From positions 496,001 through 560,000 of the forward strand of contig NZ_VUMG01000001.1 in the NCBI RefSeq assembly GCF_009696315.1: a stretch of 64,000 nucleotides of DNA, read 5' to 3'. Positions within the stretch are counted from its first letter, which is position 1, and the number at the start of each line of letters is the position of its first letter. The DNA is from Cutibacterium porci (GTDB lineage: Bacteria; Actinomycetota; Actinomycetes; Propionibacteriales; Propionibacteriaceae). Both the position numbers and the translations under genes were made by a program. Of the stretch, positions 9,729 through 18,884 are shown one piece after another. The notes beneath the pieces are model-generated. The model was not told the origin of the DNA. It did not search any database and worked only from the letters and a program-made list of their open reading frames with translations.

Positions 9729-12700
9729 ATGCGAATTGTGATCTCGCAGCAAGGTCACGAACGGATCTTCTTCGTGACGAATGCAGAACCTACGACAACC
9801 CTTCGCGAGGTATTGGAAGGCGCCCACATTGATATGCGTCATTTCACGCGAGTCTGGGTGGATGGCCGTGAGGTCGACCACGATCTCGGGATCCGGGAAG
9901 TGGGGCTGTGTGAAGGCGCGGTGGTATCTGATGCCCCGGAAGTGACTGAAGATGCGGACCGCCAGGTGAGTGAGTACTGGCAGCTGATCATGGTTGGCGG
10001 TGCGACCTGTGCCCGTGTGTACGGCCTCCCCGTCAGCGGCCTCGCCCGTATCGGACGTTCCGACGAGGCCGAGATCTCGCTGGAATCAGCATCGGTATCG
10101 TGGTCACACGCAGTACTTGACGTCACTGAGGACGCCGTTCATGTCATTGATCATGACTCGGCTAATGGCACCTACCTCAATGGCAAGAAGATCGGCGGGG
10201 ACCCTACTCATCCAACGCTGATGTGCCGGGGGGATGTGCTATCGGTCGGAGGCGTATGCCTCATGCTTGTCGACCCCCGCCAGCGGGCGGCGCAACGAGC
10301 GCACGGTGTCGTCGGGAAGGTACAGACAGCTGGGGCGGGCGGGCGCATCGCATTCAATCGCCCGCCACGCGCCGCATTGCCTCCTCATGGGGGGCAAGTG
10401 AGCGTACCAGTCCGCAAGGAGCCTGATAGTCCGGCACGGTTCTCCTGGGCTGCGGTCATTGCTCCGCTGCTGATGGCCGGACTATTGGTGTTCGTTCTCG
10501 GGTCAGCACGCTATGCCCTTGTTGCATTGCTGTCACCAGTAATGGCTATCGGGTCGTGGGTAGAACAGAAACGTCGGAACAAGGGCTCCGACAAAGAAAA
10601 CGAGCGAAAGTACCGGGAGGACCTGGAAGCCGCCCGCGCTGAGATAGAGCAGGCAGCGGCCCACGAGCGATCTCGTGCGCGCGCCCAGGTTCCTTACCCG
10701 CACGAACTCATAGACGCAGCCACAGGTTCAACGTCAACCCTGTGGCAGGTTCGGCGTTCGGATCGTGACTTTTATACCGCCATTGCCGGAACTGCCAATA
10801 TCAAATATGTGCCGACTCCGAGGTCGCATGGCGGCGTTATGCAGCCACGCACTAAGGCGCTTTTTGACCGGGCTGAGCTGCGTGCAACTCCGCTCGTCGT
10901 CGATCTGCACGCTGGCCCGGTCGGGATCTGGGGGTCTCGAGAAGAATGCTTGGCCATTGCCCGTTCGTTGGTGTGCCAGTTGGCTACCTTGAGCGGTCCA
11001 GCTGACTTCCGATTCGCGGTTGCGACCGACGAGAGTAGGGCCAAAGACTGGCGATTCACCGCTTGGTTGCCTCATACGCAAACGGGAAGCACCAATCCTC
11101 ACGAGCGATTCGTCGCCGTCGACACGGCAGCAGCGACGTCGATGCTGCGTGGACTGCGCGACTCCCTCAATACTGCAAAACCTGCATCCATGGTTATCGT
11201 GGTTGATGACCTCGCGCTGACACAGGGCAGAGACTGCCCGTTGCGTGACATTCTCGAGTATCGTCCCGAGCGCAGCGAGCAGGCTGCTCAACGATATGTC
11301 AGCGCGATCATCGTTGCGCCAAGCGTTGATCAACTGCCCTCGTCATGCCATACCGTTATCCATGCGGAGGCTGACAATGAGGCTACCGTCGTGATTCCGT
11401 CACAGGCAGAGAGCACCTCACACGTAACGGTGGCGGGTATCGACGCGGATACGGCCCAGGACTGGGCACGTCGGCTCGCCCGGTACGACGACCCGAGCGC
11501 GGCGACCAGCGGTGGCGGCCTACCCGGGCTTGTGCATCTTTTCGACATCCTGGGGTTTGACCGTGCGACCATGGATGCGTCCACCATCGTCAAGTCGTGG
11601 CAACAGTCCACTGGACCGAATGTGCCCCTTGGCGTGTGCGACGACGGCACCTTCGTCTTCGATCTTGTCGCAGATGGTCCGCACGGGCTGGTCGGCGGAA
11701 CCACCGGTTCGGGCAAGTCTGAGTTATTGCGGTCGTTGGTTGCAGGATTGGCAGCCCGCGTTGATCCTCAGCATCTCACGTTCATCCTCATTGACTTCAA
11801 GGGTGGTGCCGCATTCGCCACCCTTGACCAGCTGCCACACACCATCGGTACCTTGTCGAACCTTGAGCCCTCTTTAGCGTTCCGGGCGCTGCAAGCTTTG
11901 AACGCCGAGCTCAAACGTCGTCAGCAGTGTTTTGCTGATGCAGGCGAGGGTATCGACAATCTCGACGCCTACCTGGCCACGAACCCTACCGAGCCGATGC
12001 CGCGTCTGCTTCTTGTTATTGACGAGTTTGCCCAGTTGGCCAAGGAATACCCGGATGTGCTGTCCGGACTGGTCTCGCTGGGTGCCGTTGGCCGTACTCT
12101 GGGTGTCCACATGATCTTGGCCACCCAGCGCCCTGATGGTGTCGTCAACGACGATATTCTGGCCAACACCAACATGCGTACCGCGTTGCGCGTCCAGAGC
12201 CGGGAACAGTCGTCCAACGTGATCGGGGTGCCTTTGGCGGCCAGCATTGGGCGAGAGCAGAAGGGGCGCGCCTACATCAAGTTAGGTGAAGAGGACATCA
12301 CCCCTATCCAAACGGCGCTGGTGACCGGCGTGAGTGGGGCTAGGGGTTCGCAGGACCTCCACGTCGATCCAATGATCTTGGGAAACGCTCCCGAGGAGCA
12401 CGCCATCCGGTCCAACAGCGCCGAGGTTAGTGACATGGATGCCCTCATCCGATGGATTACCGAGGCCAATGAACAGCTCGGATATGGGTCGGCACGTCGG
12501 GTGTGGCCTGAGCCCCTCTCCGATCATGTCGAACTATCCCTGGAGCATTATCGTCCTGCCACGTGCCGCGAACAACGGGTGTCGTCGGGTTCAGAGCCGA
12601 CGGTTCTTGACGTGGCCCTTTTTGACGACCCCGAGCACCAGCGTCAGTACGTCTCAGGGTGGAGATTCGCCACGGAAAATCTTGTCCTAGCAGGTATGCC

Positions 12701-14009
12701 TGGGTCTGGTACGTCCAGTACCTTAGCTGCATTGGCATTAAGGATTGCCGACACTTATGCCCCTGGCGATGCCGATATCGTCATACTTGACGTCTTCACA
12801 GCGTCGCTGGACAGGTTAGAGAGGCTTGCCCATGTGCGCGGCTATGCCGGGCCGGGAAACACCAGTGAAAGCCGACAGCTTCAGAAACGAGTGTTGCGCT
12901 ATATTTCTGCAGAACTGGAACGGCGCAGCGCCCGGCCTCATGATGCCTTCCCGCCACTATTTGTCCTCGTCGACGGGTTTGCTACCCTGCGTGAGGGTTA
13001 CAGTGATGTGGCTGATATGTCGCTCATTGAGAGCTTCTATCAGGTTTGGGCCAAGGGCCCGGCAATGGGTATTCACTGTGTCGCGACCGCGACCCGCCTC
13101 AAGGCGCTACCGCCGGCCATTAGCGACTTGACCGGCCAAAAATGGCTGTATCAGCTGGCCGACACCTCGGAGTATCACCCGACCGTTGACAAGGATAATC
13201 ATCCAGCTAATTTGCCTGGGCGGTTCGTTTCGACAACCCGGGCGCACCATGGTCACGTCGGGCTTCCTGACGATATTGACGCTGCCGTGGCGGCGATCAA
13301 CGAGTTCTGGGGAGTCGACGGCTTACCTCCCTTAGTGCAGGAGTTTCCGAAACGTGTGGAGCCCGAACAAGTGGCGATGTACCTCGTTCCGGGTAATGAA
13401 AAGTGGCAGATACCAGTCGGCATCAACGAAGCTGACCTCAATACGTATGTTTTAGAAGCCTTTACAGGTGAGCACGTGCTCATTAGCGGACCTGCTCGCA
13501 GCGGCAAGTCCACTATGCTTGCTGCGATTCACCAGATGCTGGTGCAACAGTCGCCGAGTACCAAGATCGTTGTAGGGGCGCCGCGTCGTTCGCCACTGCA
13601 CCAGATGCTGCCTGGTGTTCTGTTGCCCGAACAATTCGTGGACGTGGTGGCAGCACAGAGCGCTGTACCCGAGCCATGCATTGTCATGATCGATGACGCG
13701 CACTTGATTGCCGACGAGAGCCAGGTTTTGGCACGAGTGTTGGCCACTCCGGACTCGCCGCTGTTATTTATCGTGGCCGGTCGCAATAACGATCTTCGTA
13801 CGCTGTACAGTCACTGGACGGGGCAGATCCGCAGGTCACGGCTGGGGGTCTTACTCATGCCAGATGCCGACTATGACGGGGACCTACTGGGCGTCCGTCT
13901 GCCGAGGCATCCAGTGGCGACGATAAGCGAGGCACGTGGGTATGGATGCCAAAATGGCGCCGCCACTCTTATCCAAGGCGTTACTGCGAATACGAGGGGG
14001 CACCGGTGA
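9729..14009 (+). CDS. EssC/EccC-type FHA and FtsK/SpoIIIE ATPase, type VII motor
   Basis: 1426 aa. Residues 1-75 form a small N-terminal beta domain, 85-190 a forkhead-associated domain (ARIGRSDEAEI, SWSHA, DSANGTYLNG), and about 238-280 two adjoining membrane helices followed by a charged coiled linker. Three P-loop domains follow: the first has GGTTGSGKS (about 656) and LLLVIDEFAQL (about 757); the second has GMPGSGTSS (about 989), where the Walker A Lys is Thr; the third has GPARSGKST (about 1253) and MIDDAHL (about 1320). This order (FHA, two helices, three ATPases) is that of Firmicutes EssC more than of mycobacterial EccCa/EccCb. It is the energy-coupling membrane component that recognises WXG100-type substrates. 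The final codons overlap the kinase gene as GTGA. The FHA domain plus an adjacent Ser/Thr kinase suggests control by phosphorylation. Confidence 0.93.
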   Translation: MRIVISQQGHERIFFVTNAEPTTTLREVLEGAHIDMRHFTRVWVDGREVDHDLGIREVGLCEGAVVSDAPEVTEDADRQVSEYWQLIMVGGATCARVYGLPVSGLARIGRSDEAEISLESASVSWSHAVLDVTEDAVHVIDHDSANGTYLNGKKIGGDPTHPTLMCRGDVLSVGGVCLMLVDPRQRAAQRAHGVVGKVQTAGAGGRIAFNRPPRAALPPHGGQVSVPVRKEPDSPARFSWAAVIAPLLMAGLLVFVLGSARYALVALLSPVMAIGSWVEQKRRNKGSDKENERKYREDLEAARAEIEQAAAHERSRARAQVPYPHELIDAATGSTSTLWQVRRSDRDFYTAIAGTANIKYVPTPRSHGGVMQPRTKALFDRAELRATPLVVDLHAGPVGIWGSREECLAIARSLVCQLATLSGPADFRFAVATDESRAKDWRFTAWLPHTQTGSTNPHERFVAVDTAAATSMLRGLRDSLNTAKPASMVIVVDDLALTQGRDCPLRDILEYRPERSEQAAQRYVSAIIVAPSVDQLPSSCHTVIHAEADNEATVVIPSQAESTSHVTVAGIDADTAQDWARRLARYDDPSAATSGGGLPGLVHLFDILGFDRATMDASTIVKSWQQSTGPNVPLGVCDDGTFVFDLVADGPHGLVGGTTGSGKSELLRSLVAGLAARVDPQHLTFILIDFKGGAAFATLDQLPHTIGTLSNLEPSLAFRALQALNAELKRRQQCFADAGEGIDNLDAYLATNPTEPMPRLLLVIDEFAQLAKEYPDVLSGLVSLGAVGRTLGVHMILATQRPDGVVNDDILANTNMRTALRVQSREQSSNVIGVPLAASIGREQKGRAYIKLGEEDITPIQTALVTGVSGARGSQDLHVDPMILGNAPEEHAIRSNSAEVSDMDALIRWITEANEQLGYGSARRVWPEPLSDHVELSLEHYRPATCREQRVSSGSEPTVLDVALFDDPEHQRQYVSGWRFATENLVLAGMPGSGTSSTLAALALRIADTYAPGDADIVILDVFTASLDRLERLAHVRGYAGPGNTSESRQLQKRVLRYISAELERRSARPHDAFPPLFVLVDGFATLREGYSDVADMSLIESFYQVWAKGPAMGIHCVATATRLKALPPAISDLTGQKWLYQLADTSEYHPTVDKDNHPANLPGRFVSTTRAHHGHVGLPDDIDAAVAAINEFWGVDGLPPLVQEFPKRVEPEQVAMYLVPGNEKWQIPVGINEADLNTYVLEAFTGEHVLISGPARSGKSTMLAAIHQMLVQQSPSTKIVVGAPRRSPLHQMLPGVLLPEQFVDVVAAQSAVPEPCIVMIDDAHLIADESQVLARVLATPDSPLLFIVAGRNNDLRTLYSHWTGQIRRSRLGVLLMPDADYDGDLLGVRLPRHPVATISEARGYGCQNGAATLIQGVTANTRGHR

Positions 14010-15970
14010 ACGCCGTACTGCCCTTCGACTTCGGGTCCAGCTATCAGGCCATTCGAAAGATTGGCCAGGGCTCTTCTGGACGCGTGTTCGAAGGAATCGA
14101 TCGAGTTCGTGGAGATCATGTCGCGATCAAGATTTTGCGTTCCAATCTCGACGATGACGCGCAACTAGTGCAGCGGTTTGTCAACGAGCGCCGAACTCTC
14201 ACCGAACTCGCACATCCGCGCATTGTTGCAGTGCGTGACCTCATTGTTGACCAGGGCTTGCTCGGAATCGTTATGGAGCTGGCGAGTGGGCCTACCCTCA
14301 GTGAGCAGTTGGCGGAGGGTCCAATGGCCCCCGCGGATGCGCTGGCGGTAGTACGACAAGTGGCTGAGGCCTTGTCTTACGCCCATGATCGTGGTGTGGT
14401 ACACCGCGATATCAAACCGGACAACGTCATTCTCACTAATCCCGGCAGTGTCAGCGATCCCGGGGTGAAGGTTGCCGACTTTGGTATCGCGAAAATCCTT
14501 GGCGAGTCATCGACGGCTACACACCTGGTCGGTACTGCGCACTATCTGTCACCTGAGCTGATCCGGGACAATGTATTAAGTCCTAGTGTTGATGTGTACG
14601 CCTTGGGTGTGACGCTGTACCAGATGGTGTCAGGCCAGTTGCCATTCGGTGCAGGGAATGACAACTCGTTTGCCGTCGCCCACCGGCATTTGCACTCCAC
14701 TCCGGCGGTGATACCGGGGCTCGACGACCAGGTGTGGGGTCTCATTAGCGGGATGCTTGCTAAGAACCCGGCAGATCGTTTGTCTGACGACGATGTGGTC
14801 AGTCTGGTGGATGACATCATTGTTGGTATTGAGGGCCAGCCGCCGCTTACCGTGCCCGAGGGGACATTAGTTCCCCACGCAATGACTATGCTCCGGCAAT
14901 CGACGTCACTGGCAGCGGCTGAGGGAAACGAGATCGACGATGAACCTGCTTCCATCGACCTGGAGAATCTGCACACTCTGGGGAGGTCTGCGTCTGCCAC
15001 TATTCTTAAGGCTAGCCCGGAACTGGATAGCGAAATACCGGACGGCTCGCCTGTGGGGGAGGAGACGGAGAAATGGTGGTCGAGTCGCAAGCACCGGATC
15101 GTTGTCTATGCTGCTGGGGTCCTCATTATCGCAGCAGCCGTCATCATATGGATGGTGATCGGCGGTAACTCTCGGGGGGACGAAAAGCATGGGCCGAAGG
15201 TTGTCAATGGGCTGAGCGCCTCGCTGCCAATGCAAGTGTACCCATCTGGGCTGAATGTTTCTCGGGCCGCGACAGTCAGCAGCGGAACATTGACATACAC
15301 CCTCACTTATCGCACCATCAAGCAGCCGCTGAGCGGAGACGTCCTCGAGGTGGTTACCTCGACCCATTCCTGCCCTGATGCTACATGGGATGACGCTGCG
15401 AAAGTTGTGCCGCATAGTCCAGCGCTGACGTCGATTGATGCCGACTGTGGGTGGACGATCACGCTGAAAACTCTCCTACAGGAGGGGTCTGTGACTGTTA
15501 CGGCGAAATTCCCAGCGAAGGAAGCCGCGATCAGTGATCAGGCAAGCCTAGAGACGTGGCTGCAAAATCAGCAACAAGTTACTGACAAGGCACTGAACAA
15601 TGACGCTGCTACCTCAACTGCGTATTCATTGCAGCGATTGCAAACGATGCGGATCAAGATGCCTTCTCGGGTGAGGGAGGGGGCGGCGATCCCCGTGACG
15701 ATCCTGGGCACTTGGCCGGGCGGAGAGAACGAGATGACGCCGATCTACACCACGCCTTTCAACTCAAATCCGACGAGCATCCTCACCGACATCACAGGAG
15801 GCAAGTTGGAGAACGTTCGGCTCACGGATCGTTGTTCGGGCGCAGTGTCCATCACTCCGGACGGCCACGATGCGAGTGCTCTGCATCCGGCTTCGTGCAG
15901 CATCGGTGCAGAGATCGGGAATTACCAGGTGCAGGAGAGTCCTATCACCATCGTTGCTGGAGGGTCGTGA
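14006..15970 (+). CDS. Transmembrane Ser/Thr protein kinase (PknB-like)
   Basis: 654 aa from a GTG that overlaps the motor gene stop (GTGA), with AGGGGG upstream; an upstream extension of 20 codons is less likely. The kinase domain occupies about residues 12-285 with all key elements: glycine loop IGQGSSGRV (about 20), VAIKIL Lys (about 40), HRDIKPDN catalytic loop (about 132), DFG (about 157) and GTAHYLSPE. A linker with Ser/Thr/Glu is followed by one membrane helix at about 363-387 (AAGVLIIAAAVIIWMVIGG) and a 265-residue extracytoplasmic domain that does not look like PASTA repeats. Coupled translation with an FHA-containing motor makes that motor a likely substrate (inference). Confidence 0.92.
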   Translation: MNAVLPFDFGSSYQAIRKIGQGSSGRVFEGIDRVRGDHVAIKILRSNLDDDAQLVQRFVNERRTLTELAHPRIVAVRDLIVDQGLLGIVMELASGPTLSEQLAEGPMAPADALAVVRQVAEALSYAHDRGVVHRDIKPDNVILTNPGSVSDPGVKVADFGIAKILGESSTATHLVGTAHYLSPELIRDNVLSPSVDVYALGVTLYQMVSGQLPFGAGNDNSFAVAHRHLHSTPAVIPGLDDQVWGLISGMLAKNPADRLSDDDVVSLVDDIIVGIEGQPPLTVPEGTLVPHAMTMLRQSTSLAAAEGNEIDDEPASIDLENLHTLGRSASATILKASPELDSEIPDGSPVGEETEKWWSSRKHRIVVYAAGVLIIAAAVIIWMVIGGNSRGDEKHGPKVVNGLSASLPMQVYPSGLNVSRAATVSSGTLTYTLTYRTIKQPLSGDVLEVVTSTHSCPDATWDDAAKVVPHSPALTSIDADCGWTITLKTLLQEGSVTVTAKFPAKEAAISDQASLETWLQNQQQVTDKALNNDAATSTAYSLQRLQTMRIKMPSRVREGAAIPVTILGTWPGGENEMTPIYTTPFNSNPTSILTDITGGKLENVRLTDRCSGAVSITPDGHDASALHPASCSIGAEIGNYQVQESPITIVAGGS

Positions 15971-16214
15971 CGGCGTCTGCCAAAGAATGACGTTTGTGGG
16001 GTTGGGGAAAGGTTCGTGCTGGCTGCAGGCTGGCGCTTCCTACAATTTTTGTCCTTGATAAAGCGCTCACTTATCTCGATGTCATGATTCAGTCGGATCA
16101 TTGCGATAACTAGCGGGACAGCCCTGGTAGCCGTAGCCTATTCGCCAGATTGATCCATCGGCGTCAAGCTAGAACATAGGGGTAGATGACCCCCACTCAT
16201 GATGTAATCCAGCT
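15971..16214. other. Non-coding gap
   Basis: About 240 bp between the kinase gene and the decayed LppM-like gene. I see no convincing open frame, hairpin or promoter here. Confidence 0.4.
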
Positions 16215-17087
16215 ATGGTCAATCTGCCGCGCCTATTTTAGTTTTGCTTGCCCCTGTTGTCATGGGTGCCGCGAAATTCAACTACGGCATGGAGATTGGA
16301 AGCTAGGACGACGTCCGCTCGACGTTCGTCTACGGTATCTCTAGAGCAGACATACAGGAGGCAGGGAAGAAGCCGCCAGATTTCTCCGATTGCGACAAGG
16401 CGTTCGAAATATCTGCCTCAGACAAGGAACGCGGGGCAAAACCTGAGTTCGTCGAAGACAAGGAATACGTTGGCTGCAAATACACGGTGACGACCACTGC
16501 AGATGACGCACGGGGCGTTGGATTGGGATTGACTCTTGATGCGGACAAGGTGTCACTGTCCATTGGTAAGAAATTTTTCAATGGTGTTGAGCTTGATAAA
16601 AGCATGGTAGGTGACTTTAAAGTCTCAGTGACATTCCCTGGTAAGGTGATTAGCCACTCGGATTCAAGCAGTGTTGACGGCAATACTGTCACGTGGACCG
16701 ATATCAAGGACTCCACATCGAGGTTGAAGGCAGTGAGCGAGCGACCTAGCGCTGGAACGGAGGGTCCGTCCTACTGGAATAACGTCGGGGGGCGTGCCAT
16801 CCAGGGAGCGCTTATTGGCCTAATCGTGGGTATTTGGTAATAAGAGGCGTGCGAAGAAGATGCAGGCGAAGTCTGGCCGGGCAACCGCGACATCGCAGTA
16901 CCCGGGACACGGGCAGCCGCAGCCCCAAGAATGGCAGGCTCCGGGTCAGGACGGTCACCAGTATGGAGAATCGACGAATTCCGGGGGCAACCAACCTTAT
17001 ATGCAGGATGGTCGTTACATCGGGGACCCGTGGAGTACGGATTCGACGAACGTTTCAACGCCAGACCAGAAGCCCAATCCACGATAG
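16215..17087 (+). pseudogene. Decayed LppM-like secreted/membrane protein
   Basis: Three frames together spell one protein. MVNLPRLF begins a signal peptide and then hits TAG; one extra base would continue into VLLAPVVMGAAKFNYGMEIGS. After an in-frame TAG the text goes on as DDVRSTFVYGISRADIQE and runs through a Cys-containing domain to DFKVSVTFPGKV and NTVTWTDIKDS, a pattern typical of the LppM/DUF3153 family. It then reaches a hydrophobic helix (IQGALIGLIVGI) and stops at 16,840. A second frameshift restores GNKRRAKKMQAKSG and a Gln/Pro-rich cytoplasmic-type tail ending at 17,087. So there are two frameshifts and one nonsense codon relative to a signal peptide - LppM domain - membrane helix - tail protein. 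A short product could still be made from the GTG at 16,487. It closes the type VII-like operon. Confidence 0.65.
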
Positions 17088-17114
17088 GAGAGCACGGGCG
17101 TCGTTACTCCTCCC

Positions 17115-17318
17115 GGTGCAGTAGTTGCCCATGATGAATCTTTGGGTTGTGTCGGCTTCGGCGGAGTGGGTGAAGTAGGTTTCGGGTTTGTCCACCAGTG
17201 ATAATGGACCCAACAGGGAATTCTCTGCGTAGTTGACGTGCCCTGTTGTGATTTTCTGGTGGATCTTGCTTTTCTCCGGCTTGCGAACCTTCCTTTCGCT
17301 GTTTGATGTTTGGTTTGC
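17115..17318 (-). pseudogene. Rhs pre-toxin fragment (leftmost cassette remnant)
   Basis: On the minus strand this stretch reads GHVNYAENSLLGPLS and EADTTQRFIMGNY, a degenerate copy of the Rhs segment HVDYGEVALSGALAP ... GIEAGTTQGYVMGNYHW. The DNA also matches 18,780-18,884. It follows the leftmost immunity gene and breaks off near 17,115, where the tail of the LppM-like remnant begins, so this marks the left edge of the cassette array. Confidence 0.6.
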
Positions 17319-17320
17319 TG

Positions 17321-17767
17321 CTAGCGTAGCCACGTTTTGGGGACGATGTGGTGCCACCATTTGGGTTCGATGGGTTCGTGGCTGAAGGCCCACGACCAGT
17401 CATTGAGGATGGTGCGATTCGTGCGGTCGAATATGTCAGCATAGTTTGATCCAGTTATCCTGCTTGCGTCATCCGCATGATTTATGCGGGTGTAGGATAT
17501 GGTTTCAGTGCTGTAGATGCGCACAAATTTTACTGACTGTATTGCGTAAATCGGTTTTTGGATATTTAAGAGGAATGGCTCGACCATCTGAATTTTCAGG
17601 TGTGTATCCGGAATGTAGTCATATTTGGATGGCTTAAATGACAGATCTCCCGGTTTGCCGATGCATTCAGAATCGACGTAAATTAGGGACCATTTTCCTA
17701 TAACGAGCGGTCCGATTTCCGAAAGGCTAATGATTCTGGACGGTGCTTCTATTTCTTCGGTTTCCAT
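17321..17767 (-). CDS. Putative immunity protein A (148 aa)
   Basis: Leftmost of four 148-aa paralogues, about half identical to the others by eye. Shared features are IxLSEIGPL near the N-terminus, IGKPGDLxFxPxKYxY in the middle, and a conserved C-terminus NDWSWAFSHEPIEPKWWHH with VPKTWLR. No signal peptide or membrane segment, so probably cytoplasmic. Its ATG lies 19 nt inside the end of the upstream toxin fragment, the same overlap as for the living Rhs toxin. That arrangement is typical of toxin-immunity pairs, and I infer it neutralises a cognate Rhs tip. The family is not one I can name. Confidence 0.72.
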   Translation of the reverse strand: METEEIEAPSRIISLSEIGPLVIGKWSLIYVDSECIGKPGDLSFKPSKYDYIPDTHLKIQMVEPFLLNIQKPIYAIQSVKFVRIYSTETISYTRINHADDASRITGSNYADIFDRTNRTILNDWSWAFSHEPIEPKWWHHIVPKTWLR

Positions 17768-18026
17768 TGATTTTTCACCTGTTCGTCGATGATAAGTATC
17801 TGATTTCCGCCTCCGGGCAATTGGCCTGAGGTGTCTGAGCCTTTAGTAGCGTTTACGGGTTGCTCGTCGACGAGACCCTCGTAGTATTTTGTGTACTGTG
17901 ATATTTCGGGTTCGGGTAGTGTTGTGGGTGTGAACGTACGGGATGGTGCGGCGTTTGTTGTAGCTGTTGTGACTTCCGGCGGAGCAATATTAGGTCTGGG
18001 TAGGGGAGTAGTGGATTGTTGTGTGG
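17749..18026 (-). pseudogene. Orphan Rhs toxin tip A
   Basis: In frame on the minus strand it ends EISQYTKYYEGLVDEQPV ... GQLPGGGNQILIIDEQ and NQWKPKK, matching the last 50-60 residues of the Rhs toxin at 20,589. Upstream of that the frame is a Thr/Pro-rich stretch without likeness to the other tips. It has no start or Rhs shell of its own, so it is a silent 3' fragment that could become active only by recombination into an Rhs gene. The stop overlaps immunity gene A. Confidence 0.65.
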
Positions 18027-18473
18027 TTAGCGTAGCCATGTTTTGGGGACGATGTGGTGCCACCACTTGGGTTCGAAGGGCTCATGGCTGAAGGCCCACG
18101 ACCATCCGTTGAGGAAGCCCCGCTCTGTGGAATCAATTATGTCGACATCGTGATGCCCGACTATCTTGCCTATTTCACTGTTATCACGTATGGCAGAGAA
18201 ATATGTCGGACCCTCGCTGTATATCTGTATGTAGTACCTATCTTGTACTGCATGCTTGGGCTTGTTTATTTCAAGGATAAACTGTTCTTCCATCTCTATT
18301 CTTAGTTGGACTCCGGGAGTGTATTCATATTTGACGGGTGTGAAAAGTAAGTCTCCTGGCTTCCCTATGGTTCTGGTGTCGAGGTATATTTCTGTCGCCT
18401 TGTTTAGTATCAGGGGTCCAATCTCGGATAGATCAATTTCGCGAGAGGGGGGATTCATTTTGGAGACTTCCAT
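18027..18473 (-). CDS. Putative immunity protein B (148 aa)
   Basis: Paralogue of immunity A, C and D. The N-terminal two thirds are identical to immunity C at the DNA level (288-bp perfect repeat that includes the upstream junction), while the C-terminal third differs (residues around 85-125), ending WSWAFSHEPFEPKWWHH and VPKTWLR. The start overlaps the end of orphan tip B by 19 nt. Split identity and divergence inside one gene suggest gene conversion or unequal crossover. Function as immunity protein is inferred from position and repetition. Confidence 0.72.
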   Translation of the reverse strand: MEVSKMNPPSREIDLSEIGPLILNKATEIYLDTRTIGKPGDLLFTPVKYEYTPGVQLRIEMEEQFILEINKPKHAVQDRYYIQIYSEGPTYFSAIRDNSEIGKIVGHHDVDIIDSTERGFLNGWSWAFSHEPFEPKWWHHIVPKTWLR

Positions 18474-18514
18474 TGGTTGATTAATCCTTCATCTGTGACG
18501 AGTATTTGGTTTCC
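18227..18514. repeat. 288-bp direct repeat, copy 1
   Basis: Base-for-base identical, as far as I can read, to 19,085-19,372 (offset 858). It spans the start-proximal two thirds of an immunity gene and the end of the preceding toxin fragment. Confidence 0.85.
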
Positions 18515-18880
18515 CCACTGTGGGGCCAGTGCTAGGTCGAGTTGGGCTTGGAAGGGTCCCGCTGGTCGTGTCCGGGATACGTAGCCGCCCACCTTTCGGG
18601 CTACGTGCTCTAGGTAGGTTTCGGCGTTGTGAGGCCCGGGTGATGTTATCCAGTGGTAGTTGCCCATCACGTAGCCTTGGGTTGTGTCGGCTTCTATGCC
18701 GTGGGTGGGTAGGGTTCGAGTTCGGAGACATGTGGTCTTGTTGTGCTCGGGTCCGTCCATCAGGGGTAGTGGGTCTAACGGGGTATCCTCCGCGTAGTTA
18801 TGCGCCCTGCTATGATTTTCTGGTAGATCCTACTTTTCTCCGGCTTGCGAAGTTTCCTTTCGCTGTTTGATGTTTGGTTT
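18455..18880 (-). pseudogene. Orphan Rhs toxin tip B, internally deleted
   Basis: The minus frame carries HNYAEDTPLDPLP, then GIEADTTQGYVMGNYHW and SPGPHNAETYLE, jumps directly to GGYVSRTRPAGPF and LALAPQWGN, and from there straight to QILVTDEGLINQWKSPK. Compared with the Rhs tip at 20,589 it lacks the segment before GGYVSR and the whole stretch between WGN and GGGNQ. The second junction falls on the shared GN residues, as expected of recombination within a short repeat. A dead or storage cassette followed by immunity gene B. Confidence 0.7.
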
Positions 18881-18884
18881 GCTG

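Noticed and set aside
17104-17442. Minus-strand open frame of 112 codons overlapping the remnant near 17,200
   Set aside because: It is out of frame with the Rhs-like text and with immunity gene A; the matching residues lie in the neighbouring frame.
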